From Berberis thunbergii (lineage: Eukaryota > Streptophyta > Magnoliopsida > Ranunculales > Berberidaceae), in NCBI GenBank assembly GCA_003290165.1, contig QNQO01005876.1, positions 1 through 64,000 on the forward strand: a stretch of DNA of 64,000 nt, read 5' to 3'. Positions 46,801 to 58,584 of the stretch are shown in pieces. The notes under the pieces are model-generated. The model made no database searches, had not been told where the DNA came from, and saw nothing but the letters and a program-made list of their open reading frames with translations. How positions within the stretch are numbered: the stretch's first letter is position 1; each line of letters starts with the position of its first letter. A program made the position numbers and the translations under genes.

Positions 46801-46875
46801 GTCATGCATATGAAACCTTGCCACCTGAACTCCGTGAGACTTTATAGTATGACCGCCCAACTGAATTTCTGGCAT
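37801..46875 (-). CDS. LPP2: lipid phosphate phosphatase (PAP2 family), seven coding exons, intact
   Basis: Plant LPPs are multi-pass membrane enzymes that dephosphorylate phosphatidic acid and diacylglycerol pyrophosphate, dampening lipid signalling. Coding exons: 46875-46660, 46545-46458, 46384-46275, 46155-46062, 45147-44959, 44856-44797 and 37925-37801, all with GT/AG borders and compatible phases, totalling 882 bp (293 aa plus stop), the family's usual length. It starts [15 protein letters not shown] and then [20 protein letters not shown] (first membrane segment). The three phosphatase motifs are complete: [18 protein letters not shown] (codon split across exons 4/5) and [12 protein letters not shown]. 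The last exon encodes [20 protein letters not shown] and ends in TGA. The upstream AG at 46885-46886 implies a 5' UTR intron. The last intron, 6.87 kb, is full of transposons. The symbol follows resemblance to the LPP2-type group; other LPP paralogues are possible. Confidence 0.92.
38711..40954. mobile_element. hAT-like element in the last LPP intron
   Basis: Ends TAGGGATGGCAAC and TTTCCAACCCTA, flanked by ACTATCCC (38703-38710) and ACTGTCCA (40955-40962), six of eight matching. Subterminal regions share inverted GGCGGAT / ATCCGCC motifs (38760-38900 and 40795-40930). No transposase. A second element is nested inside it. Confidence 0.75.
39040..40259. mobile_element. degenerate nested hAT-like element
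   Basis: Left tip CAGGGGTGGACCTACA resembles the CAGGGGCGGATCTACA tip of the 25065 hAT; the right end TAGCTTTGCCCCTA is a weaker inverse. AT-rich interior, a C12 run near 39080, no coding remains. No target duplication recognised, so the boundaries are approximate. Confidence 0.5.
41896..42306 (-). pseudogene. LINE 3' fragment (zinc-binding domain of reverse transcriptase, zf-RVT)
   Basis: The ORF reads [20 protein letters not shown] ... [18 protein letters not shown], the pattern C-x-x-ESI-H-FL-CPFA...IW-IW-ERNN--F that closes non-LTR element RT polyproteins in plants. The rest of the element is missing. It lies in the last LPP intron, sense with the gene. Confidence 0.78.
42693..43905. mobile_element. 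1.2-kb TIR element of uncertain class
   Basis: CAAGGAAGCACGGACTC at 42693 is matched by GAGTCTGTGCTTCCTTG ending at 43905. Subterminal regions on both sides have inverted clusters of GTGTCGGACAC / TTGGTCAATGTG motifs. The middle contains a GGGGTCGACTACATGGAT block of a type common in dispersed plant repeats. No clean target duplication; it may be Mutator-like. It lies in the last LPP intron. Confidence 0.65.
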
Positions 46876-47389
46876 TTTCACGAACTAAAAGACAAACAAG
46901 AGATAAAGTTAAGTGTCCTTTCACACAGCAAGCAGACTCATAACCACAAGTTCAACCAATTCATGCATATGAAAGATAACATTGAACTCGGTAAGAGCTG
47001 GCATGAATACAAATGTTCACTGTAAACTACTCAGTAGGATTTTTCCGCCATTCTATTTCCACCTTTTATTTTACTTTCATCAACAAAATGAATAATAGTA
47101 TCTAGAAAAGGAGAGAAAACTATAAAGAAGGCTACGATAGCCTAGCAGCAATAACAACCAGCAACCCACCAAAAGAATAACTAAAAATTCAGAAGATTTT
47201 TCAAATAAAGAAACTACATAACAAGAAGATTCCTTTAGTTTACTGTTTACTACAAACCCCGCTTTTCTGAGAACCATATAAAAATCTTCTATTACACTCC
47301 GGACAAATGTCCCATTTATCAGGGACAAAAACCTCTTCCTATTTGAAGATAATGATACGATTCTCCAAGAAAATGAAAAAAAAAAAGAG

Positions 47390-47551
47390 CTCCCTCTTTC
47401 TTTCCTTTATTCTTTTTTATCCCTTAACCCATCCCAACCCAGATGTCGCTAGCAAGGTTTGAACCCTGGACCTGTGATTCTATCCGCCACAGGCCTACTG
47501 CTGAGCTGGTACCTAATTGGCAAAAAAAAGAAAAAAGAGGGAGCTCCCTCA
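47390..47551 (-). mobile_element. tRNA-derived SINE-like unit
   Basis: On the minus strand, AGCTCAGCAGTAGG (box A-like) is followed about 35 bp later by GGTTCAAACC (box B), then an A/T-rich tail. GAGCTCCCTC occurs on both sides (about 47390 and 47543), a possible target duplication. It does not fold as a full tRNA, so a tRNA gene was rejected. Confidence 0.5.
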
Positions 47552-49325
47552 CTGCGCATGGAAATCCCATCTCACTCCGCAGTCCACAAGGAATAAATAT
47601 AAACCTTGAAGGAGAAACAACAATGCAAATAAGTTGGTCGAGTAATTCTTATGAATCTAGTCTTTGGAAAATGGGTCATTGCACATCAATCATTTTTTTT
47701 TTCCTTTTTGAAAGGTTAAAATTTATTTAGCAATACTCGTGGTATTACATTACGATAACCTTAAAGCGTTAAGGTCCCACGACTAAAGCAAGCCAATTAA
47801 CAATTCCCAAATAATATCCCCTTAAAATACGACAAATGGGACATCCATCCCCAAAGAGTGATGAGAACCTCCATGATTATGGACCCAATATCCAACACAT
47901 TGTCACAAATTATCCTTTTATTACATTTGTTTCATACTGTCCATGACAGGAGATAAGGAAGTGGGCTTTCTCTTTCAAAGATAAATGGCTTGGCGTATTC
48001 CAACTTCTTAACAACAATCCCAGAGTTCCAAGCATCACCCAACTAACACCAAATATCCTAAAGTAATGCATCCATACTTTAAAAACTCACAACATGAATG
48101 AACTCACTGACTCTACGCCACAAAAATTACACCCACTTCAATCATTTTTCCTTATTGGTAAAGGAACCCCCTTCGAATAATATACATACTACCTTTTTCT
48201 CTTAATTTTTTTTTTTATGGTTATCTTCCTGCACAAACGTACTTTTTGACACACAAGACATGCATTTTGATAACTATGGTTGGTTGTTTTTTATATACAT
48301 GGTTTGTCTTATTTATTTATTTTTATTATCAGCTGTAATTGAGTTTTCTTCTACAATTGAATCGCAAACATGCCTCCCCTTTCCACCAATAAATAAATAA
48401 ATTTATAATAGGTCAAAAGCCAACTATCATGTTGTTTGCACAATATTCGCGATGATAATGACATCAAACTAAACATATTCCATGTGATTGGCATACAATG
48501 GCACGGATAAACACAATGGTATGAACGAAAGCAAACATGGAGACCTACTTGAGATAGCACAAATATGGTGCACTTCTTAACATTCATAGTCTAAACTGAA
48601 TGACCAGAGATCAACCCCAATCTCATTGACAACTCTCCTTCTAGGATGCTCTTCAAAAATCCCTTCCTTTTATAAGAATTTCTATATTTGTTTTGGTTGG
48701 TTATATCTTTTTCACACTCATTCTCACAAATTATCACCTCCTTACTCCCAGTGTGTTTTGTTGCATGTCCTCTAGTCAACGATTACATCAAGTGTACAAC
48801 CATTATATATTTTTCCACCGTAGTTTCTCTGAAATTGGAAATACATTTGATAAAACAAAAACATAACAAAAATATGACTTTTCATCTAAATTACATTTTT
48901 TCCCTTGAGTTTATGATATCACAAATGTTAGAACGGAATAGAAATCCTTAACTAAACAAAATAAAATTGCTTATGTTTCTCTTCACCAAGTAGTTGAGGC
49001 TGGACCCTCTTTAGACTTACAACTCCAGACTAAATTTGGACTTTGGAGTTGCTTTTGGCGAGTTCTTGGAATTTAACTTTGGATTTTGAATTTACTCTGA
49101 TTCTTATCAAATATAGTCCTACTTAATAACTATAAAGTTGTCAACAATTACAATTAAGTACCTTGTCCAGAAGGTAATTCTTATGAGAAAAACTGAGAAG
49201 TTTTCTTCCATTTACCCTCCCTCTGTAATACCTATAAGAAGCGTAGCAAACATGTTTCGAGCTCAGCAATGGTAAACTTTGAGTAAAAAAAAAAATCTAC
49301 TTATTATTTGAGCTCAGCCCAACCA

Positions 49326-49350
49326 CCCCCCCCCCCCCCCCCCCCCCCCC
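49326..49350. repeat. poly-C homopolymer (25 bp)
   Basis: An uninterrupted run of C. Length is likely unreliable in any assembly. Confidence 0.9.
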
Positions 49351-49760
49351 AACACGCAAGACAGCCTTCTTCTTCTTAACTCTCTGTTCTGTTCTATTAA
49401 GGAAATATACAGATAATTATATGGGGTTTTTGCAATTATCCCACCCAGGGCAGGGATGGAAGCCACTGATGTAACTATCTTATCTATTTCAGTTATCAAA
49501 TGCAAAGTAGTAGACAAATAATAAAGTGAAGAAAACCAAACAATATAATCTGAATGAAGATAAAAATTAAAAAAATTTATAGCTTAATGGACCGATTTAG
49601 AAAGTAGACAACATCGTCAAGGAGGGAAAGAAACTAATTCAAAGTTTGTAGAGAATAAACTATTGACCTACTTACTCAAACCAGGAGGATGTGATGATTG
49701 ATTGATGCCAGAGAAAAGAAACACTTTCACAAACACAGAGAGAGAGAGAGGTTGGTTTAG

Positions 49761-50543
49761 TTGAAAACTGAAAACGGAGGAGGTCGTATCTGGCGGAGGT
49801 GAGGAGCATTTCAGGTTGGTTGGTAATTGCTTAGCTTAGCGGGGTGGCTGCTCTTGCAAGTATTTTTTAATTAAATTATCATGGTGAGACAGAGCGAGAG
49901 AGAGGTCATAAAAAGAGAGAGTGCTTGAAACAAAGAGAGAAACAACTACACATACGCACGCGTCTTTGAAGGAAAGGTGAATGAGTTGGATGCATATTTA
50001 CGGTGCTACAGTGCACTGAGGATTGTAGCCGGACATACAGTTCGACACAGTAAAATTTTCCATGATGTGAATTCAGAGCATATGCCTGCCAAGAGTCTCA
50101 CATCACAAAATAATATAATTCATTTCTTTTTTTTGTTTTTTATTAACTTTTTGCTTATAAAACCCCCAAATAGTGCCCTTTGCTATCAATATATTTCTAT
50201 TTTTGACTTTTATTTACAAAAGACAATAATACCTTATGGATAATTCAATAGAATGTTTCCATCGATTTTGCCACTCTGCCGGTATTCTTTATTTTTGTTC
50301 TTGTGTTGCAGTTCTGTACTTCTAGTTGATTTACATCACAGTCATGGTTGGAGATGTCGATATCAGTAAAGATATATTGGCCCTTGATAATGAGATGAAT
50401 ATATCTCAGAATTTATGGTTAATTCTTTTAATTTTGGGAATTTTATTATCCTCCTACTCAAATGCGTCGACAAGGTTCCAACCCTTGGCTTGTGATAATA
50501 TTGACATTTGCCTACCGCATTAGTTAGTACCTCATTGGGTAAT
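49761..50543. other. upstream of LPP; degenerate SINE-like unit at the right end
   Basis: No gene recognised. At about 50420-50540, minus-strand GGGTTGGAACC and a degenerate box A (GGTACTAACTAATGCGGTAGG) resemble the SINE at 47390-47551 (shared GACAAGGTT-AACCCT). Confidence 0.4.
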
Positions 50544-52291
50544 TGATAGGAGCATAATTATGCTATTTTAATACCATATTTTTATATATAATTTTAGTTA
50601 TTTCTTGTTAATTATGATACTAATTGTTATTTTCGTGTTTGTGTAGGTTTCTAATAACAAGATTCCACAATAGAAGCAAATTGACAATTTAGAAATACTA
50701 ATTGCAAAAGAAAACTACGCAAAGAAAGAAACCGCGAAGAAAACAATTATAAAAGGAATAATACATGCCTTGAAACAATCACGCTTGCAACCACAACAAG
50801 CCGTCACCCATCCACAGCCTCCTCATCCTTGCAATTACACAGTCCCTTCTTCCATCAACCATCAAACCCATCAATTGCAAATCAAGAACCCTAACCCATC
50901 TACGCATCCCTCATCACAGCTACAACAAGCCTTCATTTTTCCTTCATCATCCTCGCTACAACAAACAACCACCAACATCGACCCCTGTTTGTTTGTCATC
51001 CTTCGACTCCATCTTCCTTTACCTTCGCTTCCACCATCTAGATCTCTCTCCCGCACAATCTCTCTTCACTCAAGCAGTCGACCTCCTCCCTCCTTGTTTG
51101 TCCACTCATTATCATCGTCACCCATCCTCACAACAGCAAGCTGCAGACTCGCCACCCATCGTCACCGTCTTCATCTCTCTCTCGCCTAACTCCCTGATCG
51201 TCGCCAACCCTAGCCACATCTCATACTCCCACTCAGTCCTTCATTGTCCTATTTCCCTTTTCACAACAACAAGGAGCAGAGATGGAAGAAGGAGACAGAG
51301 ATTGAAGAAGGAGCACATCGAAGAAGGAAAAAGAAGAGAAGTTGCTCTTCCTCTCTGCTATTCACACCCCAACAAACCCTCTCTACCACCACGCTCGGCG
51401 ACAACATTTTTCATCTCGAAACCTCTCTTTTACTTATTTTAGTTTGATATTTGATTATGAATTACTGTTTGAACATAATTAATATGTCTAGCTAAACTTC
51501 TCTTAGTTAGGGGTGGATTCGAAGCCCCGAACATGTATTTTATAAGTTAATTGAATTTAATCTTCCTTGCTATTACTGATTGTGTTTTGATTAACTGTTT
51601 TATAGAGAACTTTTCTTTATATGTTTGTTAAAATGGTCAACTTAGTAAGTATGTTAGGATCTGGGGCTAGAGTATATGAGAATTTCACATAATTGTTACA
51701 ATATTGTACTCAGAAGTAGTAAATACCAAGGAACGTTGGTAGGTTAAGTAAAAACCTAGGTAAGAAGAAGATGTTGATAATACTTGTAATTGCCTAGTCA
51801 GTGTTCATATTTTTCACAAAACTTAATGATCTTAGATTGTTATCTAACTTGCGATTCCTGATTAGATAACATGATAAGAATAGTTTGAAGCGATGCTAAG
51901 TTTAATTCAACGAACTTGGGAAAATAATAAAATTAATGCAGTGCTGATCACGGGTAATCTTGATCATTGTCTCCTTCAAATTAGCAAGTGATTATTGAAG
52001 ATTGGTTTATGAGCATATGTTTGGTGTGTGGAGATAAACCCTTAGCTATTTTATCATCTTTGTCATCCCTTTAGTTTTATTATCTTTACAGTAATTTTCG
52101 TAGTTATTTTCATAGTTTAACTTAGAAAATCCAATCCCCCAATATTTACTTAATTAGGTTGTTAGTCATCTTTTAGCTATTCTTAGTGTTAATTGGCAAA
52201 TCCTCTAATTTTCGGTCCAGAACGACCCCTACTTATTCATACTACAATCACAAAGCATGATATTAAGTTGTGCGACTAAAATAACGCATCA
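50544..52291 (+). repeat. solo-LTR candidate
   Basis: Starts TGATAGGAGCATAATTATGC and ends AACGCATCA, with 5-bp flanks GTAAT and CTAAT (four of five match). The interior has no pol; the Pro/Ser-rich ORFs at 50770-51440 are low-complexity. No second LTR or PBS adjoins it, so it reads as a solo LTR left by recombination. Confidence 0.5.
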
Positions 52292-52594
52292 CTAATACTG
52301 CAATATATCCGATTATATCATGGATATTTTCACCTAAAAAATAAATTAAGTATCGAAATATTTTAAACCATCATCAGAATACATTTTGGCACAGATCTCC
52401 TCTTCTGCCGGTCATAAACCCATTACAAAGTAAAATTTTCAACAATGGTAAAAATTTCAAGAAAGTGATCAGTGTTACCCACTAACCAAATGTAAATCAA
52501 AACACACCATAAATGATTATTGAAGCACAAGGTTTCTATCAACTTGTCCTTGTTCCAATGAGCATTGAATGGAAGCAAAGGAATCTATTAAAAG

Positions 52595-53370
52595 TAGGGG
52601 TATGTACGCAACGGGCTAGACCTCATCTCTATCTCATCCCGTTCGTTCGGGATCATTATGAGATGGACTTCATCCCGGCCTCGTCCCATTCCAAACGGGT
52701 TCGGAACGGCACAAGATGAGCATATACTAAATAGTTCTCCAATGAAAAATAACAAAAGAATTTCATCTCACATTGTTGTCACACCAATAATGTTAAATTT
52801 ATGTATATATAACTTATCATAACAATATTAAATGTCGTATAAAATTTGTGGAGAGTTACCTTACAATGGAATTAAGTTTTTCAAGCGAATGATGGGAGAT
52901 GGAAGGAACCCCTTAATAAATTCGTCTTGCATATTTTTGCAAGAGTTGAAATATCATTCATACAATATACAATTAGGAGCAATGTTCTACAACAACATAA
53001 CTTATAGTGCAAAACTAACACAAACCATCATTTGCCTTTATTTTTCACAAGAATAATTGTCCTATAACCAATCTAAAAATATGAAAAAGCATAAATTTTC
53101 ACGAGTTCTATTAGACTTAAAATATCCAAATTGAAGTTTCTACCTAAACAAAGAGTACCAAATCAAGCAAGTAAATTTTCAAACAGTAGATATTTTGATT
53201 TAATTCAAGGCATCTTAAATTTTCCTTTAGAAAAGTGGCTTGATACAAAATAATAATAATAAATATTAAATAAATAAATCCGAGACGAGATGTGCAGTAT
53301 AGAAATCTTTATCCCGATCTCATCCACTAGATCAAGACGGGACATGATCGGGATGGGTTGCCCACCCCTA
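52595..53370. mobile_element. non-autonomous hAT element, second family, copy 2
   Basis: Ends TAGGGGTATGTACGC and GTTGCCCACCCCTA, flanked by ATTAAAAG (52587-52594) and ATTAAGAG (53371-53378), seven of eight matching. Subterminal CTCATCCCGTTCG and CCAAACGGGTTCGG match the copy at 22042-23273. The interior is AT-rich and shorter. Confidence 0.82.
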
Positions 53371-53378
53371 ATTAAGAG

Positions 53379-54780
53379 TAAGCTTCAAGCAAAATGCTTT
53401 ATCAAGAAAAGGAACAAAAAAATGGATATAATTAGTACACTCTATTTGTCCTTAAGGCAGCGACAAAATCACACCACCATATCCCCTCTTTGACATCCCC
53501 ACCTTTATGTCTAACACCGTCACCTACTTTTTGACACCATCAATATACACCCAAAATTATAAAAAAATATTTATCTCCCCTTCTCACCCTTTTTTCTCCC
53601 CTTTTCTCTTTCAAGAACAACACCACCACCGCATCGCCCCCACCACTTGCTCATTGCCTCGTCCTCCCGCCACACCTCTTCTCCTTCTCATATCTTTTTT
53701 TCTATCTTTTTCTTTTTCTTCTTCCCCTCTTCTTCTCCTATTTTCCTCTTCTTATCAGGCACAACAATAGGGACAAAGCAACAACAATCACCCTGCCCCA
53801 CCAAGGCCCGTGCGAGGGCAAGGAAAAAAACACAAAGAAGAAAAAGGAAGATAAAATAACGTGAGGGTGGGGAGGGGCATGGTAGTGTAGCCGGCGAGCG
53901 GGACGGGGTTGTTTCTGAGAAGAGAAAAGAAGATGAAGAAATGAAAATAATAGGAAGAAAATAGAAGAATTGGGGGAGGGGCGGTATGTGCCGGCAACAG
54001 GGCTAGTTGTTGTTTTTATGAAAAGAGGAGAAAAAAGAAAAGATACAAAACGATCATTTTATTGATGGTGTCCTTTAGCATATCCAATAATGGTGGTGTT
54101 AAAAAATTGGATGTCGTAGTGTCAAAAGTTGGGGTCTTTTAATAAGGCATTTGCTAATGACACCACCATTTTCACTGAAGGACGACACTTGTGCCCTATT
54201 TTTTGAAGGGCACCACCATCTGTTAAATGACACTACCAATATAAACCTTAACCCTCCCAGAATGCATTTCCCCCTTTCTCTCCCATGAAATGGTCTTTTC
54301 CCTTTCTCAAAATTTGAATCTTCTCACCCTCTACCCACCCTTATCCTCCCTCTACTCTCCACTCTCTTGTTCTATCCTCTGCTATTTTCTTTTACTCTTA
54401 CTGTGTGATACAAAAGTAAGAGGTTTTGGAGTGCGATTTCTGTCAGACAAGAATGTTATGTTGGTGTGCGATTCTTTGCGATTTGGGGTGTGTTGGTATG
54501 TGATTTTGTTGGTGTGCGATTCTAACAAAAAAACAGCTTTGTTGATGTGTGATTCTCTGCAATTTTGTGTCAATTTGGTGCGTGGTCAATTTTTTTCTTA
54601 TTTGTGTTCGATTGTTGTGGGAGTTCGTTTTTGCATTCAACCAAGCCCACAAAGTCAAGGAAACTCTAAATCTTCATTTCATAACTATAAATCAGCATGT
54701 CTCATTTTTGTATTGTTTTAATTGTATCATTTTGTTATAAATGTTTAGTATGATAAAGATAAACAAAGACATTGCGTTTT
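53379..54780. other. low-complexity region, no gene recognised
   Basis: Pyrimidine-rich from 53570 to 53770. GACACCATCAATA near 53532 is inverted as TATTGATGGTGTC near 54060, with GTGTCAAAAGTTGGGG further out, hinting at an old inverted-repeat element. A loose repeat of TTGGTGTGCGATTC occurs at 54430-54570. Confidence 0.4.
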
Positions 54781-54781
54781 C

Positions 54782-54901
54782 TTTAGTTGGGGGTGGTGAT
54801 GGTAGTAGTAGCGGGGATCATCTAGCTCAAAGAAGACATCTTTAGTTGGTGGTGGTGATGGTAGTAGTAGTGGGGATCATCCAGTTCAAAGACGACATCT
54901 T
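54782..54901. repeat. 59-bp tandem duplication
   Basis: TTTAGTTGG-GGTGGTGATGG through AAGACATC occurs at 54782 and 54841 with few differences. Confidence 0.9.
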
Positions 54902-55609
54902 TAAGAAAGATTATTGCAATAAAAAAAATAAAGTAAAGATAGAAGAGAAAAGACAAAGAATGCAATAACGCGGGGGGGGGGGGGGGGGGGGGGGGGGGCG
55001 GAATTAGAGGACATGAAGAGGATAAAGGATGTAGTGGACTCGGATGAAGCGGCGACACTCCTCGCAAACTCAACATGGTGTGGTTGGTGAGGGTGTTGCA
55101 CATGAGGTTGAGGAAGCAGAGGAGGGTGATGGGGATGACGAGGGTGAGGGGATGCAAAGGGTCATGGGGATGAGGAGGGTCATAGGATGAAGATGGTGAG
55201 GGAAATGTGGAGGTTCAAAATCAAGATGAACCAGTTATTTCTATCAAACCTGGTTTCAATGAAGATGAAGTATGCGACAAAATTTCTTAACCTGGTTGAT
55301 GATACACCAAACCATCCTCTGATCAGCACCGTACGCGTGTCATGATAATCTAATCTACAAAACATAGCAGCCTTATTACACGCCTAATCCAACAAGGCCC
55401 AAACAACACTAAGCTCATTATTAGCAGGATCTAGAAGGTCGGACTCAAATTGCAATATGCCACTATGCCCACATGTCTCGTGGTCAAGCCCAATACTCAT
55501 AAGCCCTGATAAGGCAAGTATCTGGAGGATCGACCCAAGACAGGCAGGACAACAATACAATGGTTCTGACTAGGAAACAAATACTAGAATATAAGTCGAG
55601 CAAGGAAAC
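54902..55609. other. no gene recognised; contains a poly-G run
   Basis: G27 run at 54972-54998, then GATGAGGAGGGTCAT-type repeats to about 55200. Nothing else identifiable. Confidence 0.4.
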
Positions 55610-55906
55610 TTTCTTGCATGGACACCACTGAAAAAGGGAAACCTTTCTCACAAAGCTAGGAGCACAAGTCGTGTAGGGAAACTTCCCTACATGGACAACT
55701 CCCAATTAGAAAAATGATCTCCAGTAAGATCTATTTCCCTAAACAATGCCACCTTCTTACATGGACACCACTCAAAAAGGGAAACCTCTCCCGCAAATCT
55801 AGGAGCACAAGTCGTGTAGGGAAACTTCTCTATATGGATAACTCCCAATTAGGAAAAGGATCTCCAATAAAATCTCTTTCCCTAAACTATGTCACCAAAG
55901 GCCTAG
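55610..55906. repeat. 143-bp tandem duplication
   Basis: ATGGACACCACT-AAAAAGGG through AGGAGCACAAGTCGTGTAGG and GATCTCCA-TAA recurs with a 143-bp offset (GACACC at 55621 and 55764). Confidence 0.88.
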
Positions 55907-55963
55907 CCGAATGACTCTCGCACTATAAATAAAAGATAAGGTAGATGAACAAAGGCACTTGAT

Positions 55964-57331
55964 TGATGCTAAAAATCGACATTAATGTCGTTGCATGATT
56001 TTCGACATCAAACAAAGAAATAATTATTTTTTGTTTATTTTTTCCTTCAACCTACAATACACTTCAATAATGCATAGTGGAAGTGTGTGTTATCGACTAC
56101 TTCACTTGGATTAAAAGACAATATTTGAATTTCAATTTAAAGAATAAAGAGAAGAGCAAAATAATGGATGGTGAGATGTTGAGAGATGATATGATTCCAA
56201 AACAAAATAATAGTTTGTAACAAAAGTGAATATAAAGAAATCTCAAAGGTATGGGAATCACCCCATTCCAACATAATGATTGTATAATGTAATTTCAAAA
56301 TTTCCCAAAATACTCAAATCATATGGTTTTTCAATCTACATTATTTGAGTTGTGGGATTAAAGAAGTAAAAGTCTTTTCATTTTCCTCAATCTTTAACCA
56401 AATCCATTGTTTTATTTCTAAAACATCATTGGATTTCGATTATTTTTTCATCGAAAAAATCCTAAAAGACATGGAAATAATTTATTCTTTTGAATCAAAA
56501 TCATTATCCATTTAACAAATGAAACATTCTTTCGAAGTACTTTTTACAATTCATTATTCTACTTTAATTCATAAATGAAACACAATCTAACTATCATTAT
56601 ATCTTCATGGGGCTCAATTTCTTCCCCTTGAGAGGGTAGATTAGCTCTCCATGAATAGTGAAAATAAACTAAAAGTTAAAAGAGAAAGATAAACAATTGA
56701 GAAAGAAAAACAAAGATAGAACTTACTTCTTCAATGGAAAAATTAAAATGTTGGAAAGTAGTATAAGCACTTTTCTACCAAGCAAAAATCTAAAGCCAAA
56801 AGTTACAACAAAAAAAAATTCTCTGAGAAAAACTATCTCCTTTATGAACTTCATGTATGGGGTTTTATAGGTAAAAAGGGTTTGAGTAAAATAAGGAAAC
56901 AAGGTTGAGTGAAACAAGGAAACATGGTTGAGTGAAACAAGAAAATGTGTTGGAGTAAAAGGATAAAATATGTTAGAGTAGAATAAGAAAATATGTCTTG
57001 TAGAGATTTTTTTATGATAAAGTTGGCCATGTGGACGTCCAAATCTTCATGTTGATTTCCTCAAGATTCGTAGTTGTTGATATTTTGTGGGTTTGACTTC
57101 ATGGGTCTTGGGATTGAAATTATTTAATCCTTATGAATGCACGTGAACTCCCGTTGGTCCTTCTAGTTGTTGAATTTAGCCTTATTGTCCCATTTTGTGC
57201 ATGATTTGAGATTTGTGCTTGAATTCCTACAAAATGCACAAAATACACGTAATGGGGTATTTTTATTGGATAATTAGACTTAGCAATTGTATATTTAGGG
57301 GTGTAAAAATCGATGTTTTGGGTGCATATCA
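55964..57331 (-). repeat. candidate LTR of the Athila-like element
   Basis: On the minus strand a G-rich tract (TTGTTTGGGGGTGGTG) just above 57331 could be the polypurine tract. The LTR would start TGATATGCACCCAAAAC and end TTTTTAGCATCA at 55964. The pol remnant on the same strand lies 2.3 kb upstream at 59.6-62.4 kb. The partner LTR is not in the window. Confidence 0.45.
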
Positions 57332-57963
57332 CACCACCCCCAAACAACCTTTTGCTAGTCCTCTAGCAAAGAATAATGAAAAGAAAGATAAGAACACAAT
57401 ACAAAATATTTTTATTCATCCTAAACTTCTCAAAGAAATCAATGTCACATTTGCTAGTATGACTCGATTGCATTTACAATATGCAAAAATGCCTTGAACC
57501 TCTAGCATGATACTAAAGGAGGAGTTTTTGCCTCTCGAGGGTTATCCAGGATGACACCCACAAACATTTTTTTTTAAACAAAATTGATGTGTCCCTTATT
57601 TTTCTCGTAGAATATCCTTGTTATTCAACCACATAGAAGATAAGAGACAAATGTAACTAGTTACTAACATGCACATTACAAGTGAACAACTTTGGAACAA
57701 TGTGTGTGTGTGTGTGAACAACCAACAAAACTTACCAATTAATCTCTCTAAAATGATCACTCTCAGTTTGGGTAAAATATTTTCTCTCTTTGACGTGAGA
57801 AAAAAAGTAAATGCAAAAATTTGAACTTCTCACATGCTCATAAGAATAAACGAACATGAAAAAGAATAATAGTTTCATGGAAGGAATGTTGATCACTTGC
57901 AAGAATGTTGAGTTACCCACCATAGCACATTCTCATCTACTTTCAACTTCTTACCATACCTTA

Positions 57964-58257
57964 CACTACACCAAATTGGCATATTTGTAACAACTCAAAA
58001 TACAGTAACACTTTTGAGCTGTTACAATTCACCAAAAATTTCAAGTCAAAAAATGAAAAACAGTTACAAAAAAAAAATGATATAATAAATTAGATCACCA
58101 TGAATAATATCATTTGTAGGACCATACTATTCATGGTGATACAATTAATTGTATCACTTTGTTTGTAAAAATGTGTAAAAAAAAATTTGTGGATTGTTAT
58201 ATCTCAAAAGTGTTATTGTTTTGAGAGTTGTTCCAAAAATGACAATTTGGTGTAATG
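57964..58257. mobile_element. CACTA-type MITE
   Basis: Left end CACTACACCAAATTGGCA and right end CAATTTGGTGTAATG are inverted over about 65 bp (TAACACTTTTGAG inside both arms), flanked by TTA on both sides (57961-57963 and 58258-58260), the 3-bp duplication of CACTA elements. 294 bp, non-coding. Confidence 0.85.
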
Positions 58258-58458
58258 TTACCATAGGGTTAATTAGGACTTATCTAAGATAAAAAAAAAT
58301 GCTACGAGGAAGAGTGGGGTAGATGATAAGTAAAGAGATGTTTCTGAAAAGGTAGGGTCTTCAAGTAGCTTAATAGGGAACTCATCAATCATTTTCTTTG
58401 CTTCACAACCCCCTTTTTATTTGTTTCCTTCTTCATAACTTTTTTTTTTTACTATTTT

Positions 58459-58584
58459 TCTTTTGTTTTTTTTGTTTTTTGTTTTTTGTTTTTTGTTTTT
58501 TGTTTTTGTTTTTTGTTTTTTGTTTTTTGTTTTTTTGTTTTTTTGTTTTTTTGTTTTTTTGTTTTTTTGTTTTTTTGTTTTTTT
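58459..58584. repeat. (GTTTTTT)n / (GTTTTTTT)n microsatellite
   Basis: About 17 units of G followed by 5-7 T. Phe/Leu- and Lys/Gln-rich ORFs over it are artefacts. Confidence 0.92.

Larger units (their letters stand above)
46884..49676 (-). other. probable 5' UTR intron of the LPP gene
   Basis: On the minus strand, TTTTAG just before TTCGTGAAAATG (46875-46884) is a splice acceptor. A good donor GTAAGT lies at 49675-49670, after an exon-like stretch (about 49676-49760) preceded by CTCTCTCTCT, a common plant core-promoter feature. The ~2.8-kb interval has no domain-bearing ORF; it contains a SINE-like unit and a poly-C run. This gene model is inference. Confidence 0.5.

Noticed and set aside
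47440..47530. A tRNA gene
   Set aside because: Box A and B are present but no acceptor or anticodon stem pairs; fits a SINE head better.
50770..51442. Overlapping Pro/Ser-rich ORFs
   Set aside because: Low-complexity CT-rich stretch open in several frames, no domain, inside a solo-LTR candidate.
53507..53997. Ser/Pro-rich and Phe-rich ORFs
   Set aside because: Pyrimidine-rich low complexity; no recognisable domain.
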